Source: Acetobacter estunensis
GTDB taxonomy: Bacteria > Pseudomonadota > Alphaproteobacteria > Acetobacterales > Acetobacteraceae
Reading direction: 5' to 3'
Assembly (NCBI RefSeq): GCF_011516945.1
Contig: NZ_WOTH01000007.1
Span: forward strand, 1-64,000
Length of the DNA: 64,000 nt
Below, in pieces: positions 27,210-36,466 of this stretch. Each line of letters starts with the position of its first letter. The stretch's first letter is position 1. The notes under the pieces were generated by a model. It made no database searches. It saw nothing but the letters and a program-made list of their open reading frames with translations, and had not been told where the DNA came from. Both the position numbers and the translations under genes were made by a program.

Positions 27210-28819
27210 AGGGCGTTCATCGCGTTCTTCATGGGGCTGCGGCGCTGTGCCTTTCCGTAGCCCTTGTCGGCTGCGACATGGCGCCGCGTTACAAACCGGC
27301 GCAGTTTGCCTTCCCGCCTGACTGGAAAGGGCAGGGCGTCATTCGCTACGGGCATCCTGATGACGCCGCTCCACGCGCGGACTGGTGGAAGGATTTCCAT
27401 GATCCGCAACTGGACGCGCTGGAAGACAAGGCTCTCGCGTCCAATCCCGACCTTCAGGCAACAGCCGAATCCTTCACGCAGGCGCGGGATGTTGCGGCCC
27501 AGATAGCGGCGCATCTCTACCCGCAGATCAACGGTCAGGCGGGCGGGGAGAAATACAAATCTTCCGCGCATCGCCTGTGGCGTGGAGCGGGTTCGACCGG
27601 CCCGATGTACATGTCGTCCGAGCAGTATCAGGCGGCGGCCACGTGGGAGCCGGATTTCTGGGACGCCATCCGTAACCGCACGCGCATGGCCAAGCAGTCG
27701 GCCCAGCAGAGTGCTGCGGAATATGCCGTGGCCCGACTGTCGCTGGAATCGGAAGTGGCGCGGGATTACATCGCGCTGCGGGGCTTTGACGAACAGGATG
27801 CGGTCTATCGGGATTCGATCCGCTACTATGAACTGGCGGTCCACATCACACAGATGCGGCTGGCCGGGGCCATCTCGGCTGGGATCGACGTGTCGCGCGC
27901 TGAAGCCCAGCTTGAAGCGACGCGGGCGAAAGAGACCCAGATTCTTGCCAGTCGCGATGTGATGGAGCACGCGCTCGCTGCCCTGACGAACACCGCACCG
28001 GCCGCTTTTCACATTGCACCCCGGCAAGCGTTCGGAATGGCGGATGTGCAGCCTGCTGCGGGTCTGCCGTCCACACTGCTGGAGCGTCGTCCCGATATCG
28101 CGGCGTCCGAGCGCGCGATGGCGCAGGCCAACCGGGCCATCGGTGTGTCGCGCGCGGCGTTCTATCCGCATGTGACATTCAATGCCGCGACCGGCTTCAT
28201 GGACAACGGGTTCGATCTCGCCTCTCTCTACAACTCGCTCTACCAGTTCGGCGCGCAGGCAGCGCTCCCGCTCTTTCAGGCAGGCATACGTCGCGCCGAG
28301 CTTCAACGATCATGGTCTCAGTATCGAGAGGCCGAGGATCATTATCGGTCCACGGTGTTGTCCGCCTTTCAGGAAGTGGAAGACGGTCTGACGAATGTAA
28401 ATCGTCTGCGCACGGCTTCGGCGCAGGAGAAAGCGGCTGTGGACGCGGCTCTGCGAACGCAGACCATGACGATGGAACTCTATACAGGCGGTCTGACGAA
28501 CTATCTCGATGTCGTGGTGGCGCAGGAAGCGGCGCTGACGGCACGGATTGCCTATGTGCAGGTCGTGACGCAGCAGAAGCAGTCGGTCGTGGAACTGGTC
28601 ACAGCACTCGGGGGTGGGTGGTCGCAAACGCAACTTCCGCGCGAAAAGGATATCCGGCCCTTCAAGCCGTTGCAGTATGAGGGACTGCGTCATCCCAAGC
28701 CGGTGGGCGGCATCGATACGACGCCACATCCCTCAGATGTGGATCTGACGCGGATGCCGGCACCGTCCCTGTCGAGCACGACCACCCCAGCCGTTTCTGG
28801 AAACGTCCTCACGCGCTGA
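27206..28819 (+). CDS. RND outer membrane efflux lipoprotein (NodT/OprM type)
   Basis: A 537-residue outer-membrane channel protein. The signal peptide ends in a lipobox (ALVGC-D), so the mature N-terminus is lipidated. MAPRYKPAQFAFP and DWWKDFHDPQLDALEDKAL are the standard OprM/NodT start. The duplicated OEP domains contain the long helices; LLERRPDIAASERAMAQANRAIGVSRAAFYP is the family signature. The last 50 residues are a proline/threonine-rich extension. With its two upstream genes it completes one tripartite pump. Confidence 0.92.
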   Translation: MKGVHRVLHGAAALCLSVALVGCDMAPRYKPAQFAFPPDWKGQGVIRYGHPDDAAPRADWWKDFHDPQLDALEDKALASNPDLQATAESFTQARDVAAQIAAHLYPQINGQAGGEKYKSSAHRLWRGAGSTGPMYMSSEQYQAAATWEPDFWDAIRNRTRMAKQSAQQSAAEYAVARLSLESEVARDYIALRGFDEQDAVYRDSIRYYELAVHITQMRLAGAISAGIDVSRAEAQLEATRAKETQILASRDVMEHALAALTNTAPAAFHIAPRQAFGMADVQPAAGLPSTLLERRPDIAASERAMAQANRAIGVSRAAFYPHVTFNAATGFMDNGFDLASLYNSLYQFGAQAALPLFQAGIRRAELQRSWSQYREAEDHYRSTVLSAFQEVEDGLTNVNRLRTASAQEKAAVDAALRTQTMTMELYTGGLTNYLDVVVAQEAALTARIAYVQVVTQQKQSVVELVTALGGGWSQTQLPREKDIRPFKPLQYEGLRHPKPVGGIDTTPHPSDVDLTRMPAPSLSSTTTPAVSGNVLTR

Positions 28820-28834
28820 TTGAGGCGCCTCAGG

Positions 28835-28843
28835 TTATCCACA
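28835..28843 (+). other. Single DnaA-box match in the intergenic gap before nth
   Basis: The 9-mer TTATCCACA equals the DnaA-box consensus. It lies in the 153-base gap between the RND channel gene and nth, next to a GAGGCGCCTC palindrome (28822-28831). No cluster of boxes or A+T-rich unwinding element accompanies it, so it does not indicate an origin. Confidence 0.3.
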
Positions 28844-28972
28844 ATTTTGTGAGCACTTCCGTGGACAATCCTGTGGGGCGCGTGCGGACATCTCGGACGA
28901 TGTGAGGACGCAGGCCGCCTGAAAGCGGGGATGGGATGATTTTCAGCCCCACCCTTTGACCTTGAGGCGGGC

Positions 28973-29722
28973 ATGGAGGACAGTCCCTTCATGACCTCTT
29001 CCGCTTCTCGTGTGGACGGCGATATTCCGCGCCTTCCCAATGGCACGGCCATTGCGCCGCGTGACATGACAAAACCTGAAATCCGGCGGTTTCTCTCCGA
29101 TCTGGCCCGCTCATGGCCCGATGCCGAGACAGAGCTTGTCTTCAGCACGCCTTATCAGCTTCTGGTGGCGACCGCGCTTGCCGCACAGGCGACCGATGCG
29201 TCAGTCAACAAGGTGACGCCCGCGCTGTTCAAGGCAGCGCCCGGTCCGGCGGAAATGGCGGCGCTGGGCGAGGAAAAAGTGGCGGAGTACATTCGCACCA
29301 TCGGTTTGTGGCGGAACAAGGCCCGCAATCTCGTGGCGATGTCACAGGCTCTCGTGGAGCGGCATGGAGGCGAAGTGCCTGCGGACCGGGAGGCGCTGGA
29401 AGCGCTGCCGGGGGTGGGGCGCAAGACGGCCAATGTGATCCTCAACGTTGCGTTCCGGCGACCTGCCGTGCCGGTGGACACACATTGCTTTCGGCTGGCC
29501 AACCGGACGGGACTGGCACGGGGAAAGAATGTAATTGCCGTCGAGCATGCGCTGGAGGCGCGCGTTCCCAAGGACATGCTGCGGGAGTCCCATCACTGGT
29601 TGATTCTGCAGGGGCGCTATGTGTGCAAGGCGCGCCGTCCCGAATGCTGGCGGTGCGCGGCCGTGCAGGACTGTCTCTACCCCGAAAAGGAACTGATTCC
29701 GCCCCGCCGTGCCAAGGGTTAA
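28973..29722 (+). CDS. nth: Endonuclease III
   Basis: A 249-residue bifunctional DNA glycosylase/AP lyase for oxidised pyrimidines. The helix-hairpin-helix LPGVGRKTANVILN includes the catalytic Lys, VPVDTHCFRLANRTGL the catalytic Asp, and the C-terminal Cys-X6-Cys-X2-Cys-X5-Cys cluster (CKARRPECWRCAAVQDC) binds the [4Fe-4S] centre. The N-terminus carries about 35 residues more than E. coli Nth. A second ATG at 28991 with GGAGG before it is an alternative start. Confidence 0.95.
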   Translation: MEDSPFMTSSASRVDGDIPRLPNGTAIAPRDMTKPEIRRFLSDLARSWPDAETELVFSTPYQLLVATALAAQATDASVNKVTPALFKAAPGPAEMAALGEEKVAEYIRTIGLWRNKARNLVAMSQALVERHGGEVPADREALEALPGVGRKTANVILNVAFRRPAVPVDTHCFRLANRTGLARGKNVIAVEHALEARVPKDMLRESHHWLILQGRYVCKARRPECWRCAAVQDCLYPEKELIPPRRAKG

Positions 29723-29885
29723 TGTTGCGCGAGAAGAGCCTCGTTCCCAATTGTAGGGAAAAGGACTCCTCTCCCGGATTGCTCCAAGAGGCGAGGCCGC
29801 AGGTTTGTATTCATGTTCCCCTGCGCTAGACCGGAGAGAGATTCCGGTTCGGTGCGGACGGGCACATAAGGCAGGATTTCAGACA

Positions 29886-30836
29886 ATGGACTACATGATC
29901 GGCCAGAAACCTCCCGCACAGCCCGGAAGTGGGGCAGTAAGCGGTGACATCGTCATGGACGGCAGCGAAGCCAACTTTGTGCAGGCGGTGATCGAGACCA
30001 GTCGCAAGGTTCCGGTGCTCGTAGATTTCTGGGCGGACTGGTGCGGTCCCTGCAAGCAGCTTGCGCCCGTTCTGGAACGGGTGGTGAACGCGGCCAAAGG
30101 GCGGGTGCGTCTGGTCAAGATCGACATCGAAGCGAACCGCGCGCTGGCAGCGCAGCTTGTGCAGGCCGGTCTGCCGCTTCAGTCCATCCCGATGGTGGCG
30201 GCTTTCTGGAAGGGACAGATTCTGGATCTGTTTCAAGGGGCGCAACCGGAAAGCCAGATAAAGCAGTTCGTGGAGAGAGTGCTTAAGGCAGCGGGCAGTG
30301 GTGCGATGCCGAGCGCCGACATGCTGGCGGAAGCGCATGTGGCCATGGAGACGCAGCAGCCGGCGCGTGCCGCCGAGTTGTGCTCGGCCGTGCTGGAGGA
30401 TGAGCCGGAGAATCCGGCGGCATGGGGCGGTCTGATTCGCGCCATGTTGGCACTCGACAACGAAGAAGCGGCAGCCGATGCGCTGGCCGATGTGCCCAAG
30501 GCGATTGCGACGCATCCCGAAGTCGAGGGAGCCCGTGCCGCTGTGGAACTCAAGCGCGAAGGTCGGCAGGTGGCGGGTGAGGCGGACGCACTGCGTCATC
30601 GCATCAAAGCCAATCCTGAGGATTTTCAGGCTCGTTACGATCTGGCCAATGCGCTCAATGTGGCCGGGCATCATGAGGAAGCGGCGAACGAGCTTCTGGC
30701 CATCATCAAGAAGGACCAGAGCTGGAACGAAGGTGCGGCGAAGCAGCTTCTGTTCAAGTTCTTCGAGGCATGGGGCCATGACGATCCGGCGACAGTGCAG
30801 GCGCGTCGTCGCCTGTCGTCTTTTCTGTTCGCCTGA
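29886..30836 (+). CDS. Thioredoxin-domain co-chaperone with TPR tail (CnoX/YbbN type)
   Basis: A 316-residue cytosolic protein. Residues about 25-130 are a thioredoxin fold with the redox motif WCGPCKQ; the rest are TPR-like repeats (AELCSAVLEDEPENPAAWGGLIRAML and RYDLANALNVAGHHEEAANELL). This is the CnoX/YbbN arrangement of a holdase that hands clients to GroEL. Unlike E. coli CnoX, which has SXXC, this one keeps both cysteines, as in Caulobacter. The ATG at 29886 is preferred to the upstream frame. It is followed after six bases by the LON-domain gene. Confidence 0.9.
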   Translation: MDYMIGQKPPAQPGSGAVSGDIVMDGSEANFVQAVIETSRKVPVLVDFWADWCGPCKQLAPVLERVVNAAKGRVRLVKIDIEANRALAAQLVQAGLPLQSIPMVAAFWKGQILDLFQGAQPESQIKQFVERVLKAAGSGAMPSADMLAEAHVAMETQQPARAAELCSAVLEDEPENPAAWGGLIRAMLALDNEEAAADALADVPKAIATHPEVEGARAAVELKREGRQVAGEADALRHRIKANPEDFQARYDLANALNVAGHHEEAANELLAIIKKDQSWNEGAAKQLLFKFFEAWGHDDPATVQARRRLSSFLFA

Positions 30837-30842
30837 GGCGAG

Positions 30843-31553
30843 ATGAGTCTGACCCAAGCCTTTTTTGAAGATGATGTTCCGCGTCTGGTGCCCCGTCTTG
30901 CCGATGTGACGCTGGCCGATCTGCCGGCGGAGGTGGGGCTGTTTCCACTGGTGGGAACTTTACTCCTTCCGCGGGGGAAGCTGCCGCTCAACGTGTTCGA
31001 GCCGCGCTACGTCGCGCTGGTGGAGGACGCGCTGGCGGGGGAGCGGTTGATCGGCGTTATCCAGCCCTTCGGAGACGGTGAAGAGGACGAGGAGGAGACA
31101 GGGCCTCTTCCACTTTTTGAGGTGGGCACGCTGGGGCGAATCACGTCCTTTTCGGAACGGATGGACGGGACGTTTGCCATCACGCTTACGGGTATTTCCC
31201 GTTTTCGCTATCTCCGCGAGAGCGGGGAGCGGAGGGGCTATCGACGGGCGCGGATCGATGCGTCGGCCTATGCGGGCGATCTGAGCGAACTTCCTCCGGC
31301 GCCGTTCGATCGCGAGCATATGATGACCTCGTTGCGGGCATATTTTCAGCTGCGTGGGATGGGAGTGCGCTGGGAAGTGATCGATCGGCTGGAAGATGAC
31401 GCGCTTCTGATTGCTCTTCCCATGATCTGTCCCTTTCCCTCACCGGAAAAACAGGCGCTTCTGGAGGCGGATACGCTGACGGATCGTGCCCGTGTGCTGC
31501 AATCGCTGCTCGATCTGTCTGATCCGACGCTGGACGATGGACCACCTTCGTGA
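30843..31553 (+). CDS. LON peptidase substrate-binding domain protein
   Basis: A 236-residue stand-alone LON N-terminal domain protein (PF02190) without ATPase or protease parts. The domain signature is [32 protein letters not shown] followed by LIGVIQPFG and [10 protein letters not shown]. Such proteins are common in Alphaproteobacteria next to a thioredoxin-like gene and a Trm112-like gene, as here. The genes are spaced six and 52 bases apart and are probably one operon. The biochemical role is unproven. Confidence 0.9.
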   Translation: MSLTQAFFEDDVPRLVPRLADVTLADLPAEVGLFPLVGTLLLPRGKLPLNVFEPRYVALVEDALAGERLIGVIQPFGDGEEDEEETGPLPLFEVGTLGRITSFSERMDGTFAITLTGISRFRYLRESGERRGYRRARIDASAYAGDLSELPPAPFDREHMMTSLRAYFQLRGMGVRWEVIDRLEDDALLIALPMICPFPSPEKQALLEADTLTDRARVLQSLLDLSDPTLDDGPPS

Positions 31554-31605
31554 GCATGAAGCGTCTTCCTTTTCTTCTCTCCTCCTTCTGCCGGAGCAAA
31601 GACCA

Positions 31606-31788
31606 ATGACTTCAGCCCCCCTCGATCCGCGTCTGCTTTCCCTTCTGGTGTGTCCGGTAACGAAAGGGCCGCTGATCTACGATCGTGAGGCACAGGAACT
31701 CATCAGTGAGCGGGCAGCGCTGGCGTTCCCGATTCGCGATGGCATTCCGGTCATGCTGCCCGAGGAAGCGCGCTCTCTCGCGGGCTGA
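31606..31788 (+). CDS. Trm112-like zinc-binding protein (YcaR type)
   Basis: A 60-residue protein. [21 protein letters not shown] and [18 protein letters not shown] are the Trm112/YcaR core. Only the first cysteine of the usual zinc site is present (the motif CPVTKG replaces C-P-x-C), so zinc may not be bound. The ATG at 31606 follows a weak GGAGC; the longer open frame is not homologous. It probably belongs to the thioredoxin-LON operon. Confidence 0.85.
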   Translation: MTSAPLDPRLLSLLVCPVTKGPLIYDREAQELISERAALAFPIRDGIPVMLPEEARSLAG

Positions 31789-31796
31789 AGAGAAAG

Positions 31797-32168
31797 GTGG
31801 TGCCGGACGTGCGCCGTGGATCGGCGCGTGGAGTCGTGTTTGTCACCATTGCGGCGCTGGAACTGACGGCGTGCGGCATGTCGGGCACTGATCCACGCGC
31901 TGGGGACAATATCGATGTTCCGTATGAGCGCCCGGGTCGCAATTTTCCCGAAGCGGCGGAAGCTGAAGCGCGACGCGAGCGGGATGCGGATTACAGCAAG
32001 CCGCCCGGTAAGGATGTCGCGGCCGGCTATGAACCCGCGCCGCGTACGGATAATGCGCTTCCCAAGCCGGGGTCGAATGTTACTCCGGATACGGAGGTGT
32101 CCTATGGAAAAGCGTCCCCGAAGGCGGCTCATGCGCCCGAGGCCGGTACTGGCCTCGGTGGGGAATAG
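31797..32168 (+). CDS. Hypothetical lipoprotein
   Basis: A 123-residue protein starting at GTG (31797 or 31800) after AAGAGAAAG. An N-terminal hydrophobic stretch ends in a lipobox (LTAC-G), so it should be lipidated. The mature part is hydrophilic, charged and low in hydrophobic core residues, suggesting a disordered periplasmic protein. It starts eight bases after the Trm112-like stop. No family was recognised. Confidence 0.65.
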   Translation: MVPDVRRGSARGVVFVTIAALELTACGMSGTDPRAGDNIDVPYERPGRNFPEAAEAEARRERDADYSKPPGKDVAAGYEPAPRTDNALPKPGSNVTPDTEVSYGKASPKAAHAPEAGTGLGGE

Positions 32169-32255
32169 GTGCCATCCGGTGAAAATGGGTGACATGTGCG
32201 CCGACCCTTGTAGGTTGGGCAGTCATTTTTCGAGATCGTTTGACGGGGTAATGCA

Positions 32256-33797
32256 ATGAAACTCCTGGCCGTGCATCCGAGCGCGCTGATGTACACAAAG
32301 GTGTTCCTGCGACTGGAGCCTTTGGGGCTCGAACTTGTCGCGGGTGCGGCGCGTGATGCGGGTCATGACGTGCGACTCATCGATCTTCAGGTCGAGACCC
32401 ACAAGGACTACTGGGAGATCGTTCAGGAATTTCGCCCCGACGCCATCTGCTTCTCGGGCAATTATCTGGCAAACGTCCCCGAGATCGTGGATCTGTGCAA
32501 GGAGACCAAGCAGCGTCTTCCGGGTTGCCTGACGATTGTTGGCGGTCATTCGGTGTCTTTCATCGCCAAGGACGTTCTGACGCTTGGCGACGGGGCAATT
32601 GACTGCATCCTGCGCGGTGAGGGTGAGCCCAGCATCGGCCCGCTTCTGAACGGCTGGCAGGATGGCGACATCTCGAAGGTGCCGGGCGTGGTCACGATGG
32701 ACTTCGAGGGGCCGGAGCCCGAGTTCGTCAAGAGCCTCGATAAGGTGCGTCCGGCGCGCGACCTGCTCCGTCATCGCAATAAATACTTCATCGGCACGCT
32801 GGACCCGGCGGCGTCCATCGAGTTTGCGCGTGGCTGTCCATGGGATTGCACGTTCTGCAGCGCTTGGACGTTTTATGGTCGCTCCTATCGCACGGCGAGT
32901 GCTGAGACCATTGCGGATGAACTGGAGGCGCTCAAGGAGCCGGGCATCTTCATTGTCGATGATGTGGCCTTCGTTCACGCTGAGCACGGCATGGCCATTG
33001 CGCGGGAAATCCGCAAGCGCGGCATCAAGAAGGAATATTACCTTGAGACCCGCGCGGATGTGCTGATGCGCAACAAGGAGGTCTTCAAGGAGTGGAGCGA
33101 AATCGGGCTGAGCTACATCTTCATCGGTCTTGAGGCTGTGGATGAAGAGGGGCTGAAGCAGTTCCGCAAGCGTGTATCGCTGGACAAGAATTTCGAGGCG
33201 CTGGAATACGCTCGCTCGCTGGGGTTGATGGTGGCGATCAACATCATCGCCGATCCTTCATGGAGCAAGGAGCGCTTCGAGGCGGTGCGGCAGTGGTGTC
33301 TGGAGATTCCGGACATCGTCAATATTTCGGTGACGACGCCTTATCCGGGTACCGAGATATGGCACAAGGAAGCTCGGCGCCTGACGACGCGCGATTATCG
33401 CCTGTTCGATATCCAGCATGCGGTGTTGCCGACCAAGCTTTCGCTTCCCGAGTTTTATGAAGAACTGGTGAAGACTCAGCAGGTACTCAACACCAAGCAC
33501 ATGGGGCTGCGGGCGCTGTGGGACACGGTGGGCATCTCGACTCGTCTGCTGATGAAAGGGCAGACGAACTTTGTGAAAATGCTCTGGAAATTCAACTCGG
33601 TTTTCAATCCCAAGCTGCAGCTTGACGACCATATGCGTCGGCCAAAATATGAGATGCCGATTCAGCCGGACGCTGTGGACAAGATCAACGCGCGTGATCT
33701 TTACGTGCATGATCCCAAGGGGCGTCGCTCCCGTGCGCTGGACGATGCCACTGAGAAGTTCGTGGACGAGACACGTATGGGGGTTGAGGCGTCCTGA
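32256..33797 (+). CDS. hpnR: Hopanoid C-3 methylase HpnR (B12-dependent radical SAM)
   Basis: A 513-residue enzyme that adds the C-3 methyl group to bacteriohopanepolyols, a lipid trait of acetic acid bacteria. The N-terminal about 150 residues form a cobalamin-binding domain starting MKLLAVHPSALMYTKVFLRL, which is characteristic of HpnR. Cys194, Cys198 and Cys201 (CPWDCTFC) are the CX3CX2C cluster ligands of radical SAM. An AAxx-type SAM-binding fold with FIVDDVAFV and YYLETRAD follows. The gene is alone; the shc/hpn hopanoid genes are elsewhere. A weak hairpin with a T7 run follows its stop. Other B12-radical-SAM methylases share the fold, but the opening segment argues for HpnR. Confidence 0.88.
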   Translation: MKLLAVHPSALMYTKVFLRLEPLGLELVAGAARDAGHDVRLIDLQVETHKDYWEIVQEFRPDAICFSGNYLANVPEIVDLCKETKQRLPGCLTIVGGHSVSFIAKDVLTLGDGAIDCILRGEGEPSIGPLLNGWQDGDISKVPGVVTMDFEGPEPEFVKSLDKVRPARDLLRHRNKYFIGTLDPAASIEFARGCPWDCTFCSAWTFYGRSYRTASAETIADELEALKEPGIFIVDDVAFVHAEHGMAIAREIRKRGIKKEYYLETRADVLMRNKEVFKEWSEIGLSYIFIGLEAVDEEGLKQFRKRVSLDKNFEALEYARSLGLMVAINIIADPSWSKERFEAVRQWCLEIPDIVNISVTTPYPGTEIWHKEARRLTTRDYRLFDIQHAVLPTKLSLPEFYEELVKTQQVLNTKHMGLRALWDTVGISTRLLMKGQTNFVKMLWKFNSVFNPKLQLDDHMRRPKYEMPIQPDAVDKINARDLYVHDPKGRRSRALDDATEKFVDETRMGVEAS

Positions 33798-33855
33798 TCG
33801 TCTGAAAAAATGGAATTGTACCCGATGGTTGCATGACAGCCATCGAAACGCGGAG

Positions 33856-33891
33856 AAGCCGGGTTTCCCATCGGGGATTCCTGGTTTTTTT
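33856..33891 (+). terminator. Rho-independent terminator-like element after hpnR
   Basis: An imperfect hairpin (GGGTTTCCC region against GGGGATTCCTGG) is followed by a T7 run at 33885-33891, about 60 bases after the hpnR stop. The stem has several mismatches, so the call rests largely on the T run. Confidence 0.5.
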
Positions 33892-34018
33892 ATGATCTGG
33901 GTTCTCGACTGGTTCGCAATTGGGCGTTTATCATGTCTTAACCAAATGTGCCGCGCGGTTCCGGGTACCGAGCGGCGGGAAGAGTGTAAAAAATCTCTTC
34001 CGTTTTGTGATGGGACGT

Positions 34019-34030
34019 GGCCACGTGGCC
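34019..34030. promoter_or_regulatory. 12-bp perfect palindrome upstream of the EPS cluster
   Basis: GGCCACGTGGCC lies 80 bases before the first EPS gene, inside a 313-base gap (33798-34110) that otherwise shows no gene. It could be an operator for the cluster. Palindromes of this size occur by chance, so the call is speculative. Confidence 0.3.
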
Positions 34031-34110
34031 GCATCAACGAGATTCCCTTGTATGCGTGGGCAGGGAACGGACGGTGGCTGGACGCGCCGAACGTGGTGGA
34101 GAGTGTAAGC

Positions 34111-35619
34111 ATGATCGACCGGTCTGGGGCCACCGGACATACCCACGAGGAACTGTTGGCCGAGAGCGGCCAGATGGGTCTGCTTATGCAGCCCGTGCGG
34201 CGGCAATTGCTGCAGGAACCCTATCCTTATCTTCACACTCTGCTGGCTGCGATTATTGCCTGGATGGATCTGGCAAGCGTGGCATTGGGGAGCGGGTTCG
34301 CCCATTTTCTGGAATGCCCCGCATTGACGAGGCAGATGGCAGAAGTGATAGGCGCCGCCGATCTTGTGGCGGTGCTGGTTTTCCTGCTGTTTCCCAAGAA
34401 GCGCACTTTGCTTGCTTTCCCGAAGGTGCGCCGACTGAAAGCTCAGTGTCGCTATCTCGTGACGCCCGTTTTGGCGGCAGCTTGTGCACATGCCTTTTTG
34501 TGCGTGCTGCTTGAAATGCCGGTGATCCAATCCGTGCGGTTGACGGGAATATGGTTGCTGGCGGTCATTGTGCCGCTTCTGATTGCGCGAGGGGTGTTAA
34601 CTTTCTTTTTGTATCAGCCTGCCGTGATTGCCGGTTTGCGTCGCAAGATCGCCATAGTGGGAGAGGGGGATCTTGCTTCTGAACTGGCTGAGCGCATTTC
34701 GCACGATGCGGGGCACACCTATGGTCTGTTCGGTGTCTTTCCGGACAGCGAGGCTTCTGCCGATGACGCGGTGAAAGGGTCTCTTCAGACTCTGGTGGAG
34801 AGAAGTCGCCATGAATCTCTTCATGCCATTATCCTCGCTTTTCCCGAGGCAACGGTTCAGGAAGATGTAGTGCGCCGTACCTGTTTTGCCTTGCGTTCGG
34901 TAGCCTGTGATATCTATGTGACGCCGAATATGGTGACAGGCATCGATCAGGCTCTGCCGCAGGAATTTCTGGGGCCAAACACGTTGCTGGTGCTCCAGAG
35001 ACGTCCACTGACGGAAACGCAAAACTTTGAAAAGCGGGTGCTGGATATCGTTCTTGGGATATTCGCCCTGATCTTTCTGTCTCCTTTCCTGATAGTGGTT
35101 GCGCTGCTCATCCGACTGGATTCACGTGGGCCTGTGTTCTTTCGTCAGCCACGTATCGGCAAGAATGGGCGGGAGTTTCTCGTCTATAAATTCCGTTCGA
35201 TGTATGCGAATCAGGCTGATCTGGGTGCGGCCAAGCAAACCAGTCGGGACGATCCACGGGTTACGCGGGTGGGAAAATGGCTTCGTAAACTCAGCATCGA
35301 TGAAATTCCACAGTTGTTTAATGTGCTTAAGGGCGAAATGTCGCTTGTCGGACCGCGCCCCCATGCGCCGCAGACGCGGGCTGGGGGTCTTCTTCTGGAT
35401 GACGCGCTTGCAGAATATGTGCTGCGTTATCACGTAAAGCCGGGGATCACGGGCTGGGCTCAGATCAATGGAGCGCGCGGTGAACTGGTGACGCTTGAAG
35501 ATCTTGAGAAGCGCGTGAATCTGGATCTCGAATACATTCGTCGCTGGTCCATTCTGTTCGATCTCAAGATCATGATTCTGACCGTGGTGAGAGAGGTATT
35601 CAGCCGCCATGCATTCTGA
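34111..35619 (+). CDS. gumD: EPS initiating polyprenyl glycosylphosphotransferase (GumD/AceA-like)
   Basis: A 502-residue inner-membrane enzyme that starts repeat-unit assembly by moving hexose-1-phosphate (glucose in GumD/AceA) to undecaprenyl phosphate. Four to five N-terminal helices and a CoA-binding-like soluble region (GLRRKIAIVGEGDLASELAERI) are followed by the catalytic WcaJ domain after a further helix: FEKRVLDIVLGIFALIFLSPFL, GPVFFRQPRIGKNGREFLVYKFRSM, and LSIDEIPQLFNVLKGEMSLVGPRP. The ATG at 34111 follows GGAGAGTG; the frame stays open far upstream into hpnR and is not used. It overlaps the next gene by 11 bases. Confidence 0.9.
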   Translation: MIDRSGATGHTHEELLAESGQMGLLMQPVRRQLLQEPYPYLHTLLAAIIAWMDLASVALGSGFAHFLECPALTRQMAEVIGAADLVAVLVFLLFPKKRTLLAFPKVRRLKAQCRYLVTPVLAAACAHAFLCVLLEMPVIQSVRLTGIWLLAVIVPLLIARGVLTFFLYQPAVIAGLRRKIAIVGEGDLASELAERISHDAGHTYGLFGVFPDSEASADDAVKGSLQTLVERSRHESLHAIILAFPEATVQEDVVRRTCFALRSVACDIYVTPNMVTGIDQALPQEFLGPNTLLVLQRRPLTETQNFEKRVLDIVLGIFALIFLSPFLIVVALLIRLDSRGPVFFRQPRIGKNGREFLVYKFRSMYANQADLGAAKQTSRDDPRVTRVGKWLRKLSIDEIPQLFNVLKGEMSLVGPRPHAPQTRAGGLLLDDALAEYVLRYHVKPGITGWAQINGARGELVTLEDLEKRVNLDLEYIRRWSILFDLKIMILTVVREVFSRHAF

Positions 35620-36424
35620 CGACAAGGCGCAGACGTTTGCCCGTGAGGTGGATGGATATTCATTTCCTGTGGTTAACGTTATGGGGCTGCCGCTTCTCGA
35701 TATTCCGCGCGAAGAGATCGTCCGGATTCTGGTCGATCTGGTAAGGGCTGGAAAAGGCGCACGCGTGATTAATGCGAATGCGCACTGCGTCACACTATCT
35801 CAGAGATTGCCATGGCTGCGGATGTTGTTTCGACAGGCGGAGATCGCTTTCTGCGATGGTGCGGGCGTGCAGCTTGCATCGCGTTTTCTGACGGGCCGCT
35901 CACTGCATCGCACGACGCCTCCCGAATGGGTCGGAAACGTTCTGGAGGCTCTGGGAAAAGAGGCTTCGGTTTTCTGGCTTGGAGGTGCGGATGGCGTGGT
36001 GCAGGAGGCGGCCGAGGCGTTTTCTGTCAAGTACGGTTGTCGGACGGCAGGCTGTCAGCACGGCTTCTTCGATGCCACGGCTGGATCGCCGGAATCGGAA
36101 GCCGTGATCGAGGCTATCGTAAAAGCACGTCCTTCGGTCCTGCTGCTTAATATGGGTATGCCGCGGCAGGAACGCTGGTTGTGGGACAACTGGAATCGGC
36201 TGCCGCCTGTCGTGGCGATTACGGCGGGGGCGCTGGTCGATCACGCTGCGGGGCGTGTCAGTCGTCCACCGATGTGGGTGGCAAACGCCGGACTGGAATG
36301 GCTTGTGCGACTAAGTCGTGAGCCGCAGCGTTTGTGGAAGCGCTATCTGCTTGGTTTGCCGCTTTTTGGGCTGTATGTGCTGCGCTGGAAACTGGGAATG
36401 CTGCTGGGAAGGAAGGCGCGTTGA
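35609..36424 (+). CDS. gumM: WecG/TagA/CpsF family glycosyltransferase (GumM/AceB-like)
   Basis: A 271-residue GT26 transferase that would add the second sugar to the lipid-linked intermediate on the cytosolic membrane face. INANAHCVTLSQRLPWLR, AEIAFCDGAGVQLASR and NMGMPRQERWLWDNWNRLPPVV are the family motifs, with the conserved Asp and the PxQE signature. In acetan and xanthan synthesis the same family makes the beta-1,4-glucosyl link. A membrane-proximal basic and hydrophobic C-terminus (about 230-265) is present. The position between GumD and GumC types supports the assignment. Confidence 0.88.
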   Translation: MHSDDKAQTFAREVDGYSFPVVNVMGLPLLDIPREEIVRILVDLVRAGKGARVINANAHCVTLSQRLPWLRMLFRQAEIAFCDGAGVQLASRFLTGRSLHRTTPPEWVGNVLEALGKEASVFWLGGADGVVQEAAEAFSVKYGCRTAGCQHGFFDATAGSPESEAVIEAIVKARPSVLLLNMGMPRQERWLWDNWNRLPPVVAITAGALVDHAAGRVSRPPMWVANAGLEWLVRLSREPQRLWKRYLLGLPLFGLYVLRWKLGMLLGRKAR

Positions 36425-36466
36425 TGCCAATGGGAATGCAGCGTTCTCCGATGGGAGAGAGCGGAA

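Noticed and set aside
28835-28843. TTATCCACA DnaA box as a sign of a replication origin
   Set aside because: Only one exact box is present, without a cluster, an A+T-rich region or origin genes nearby.
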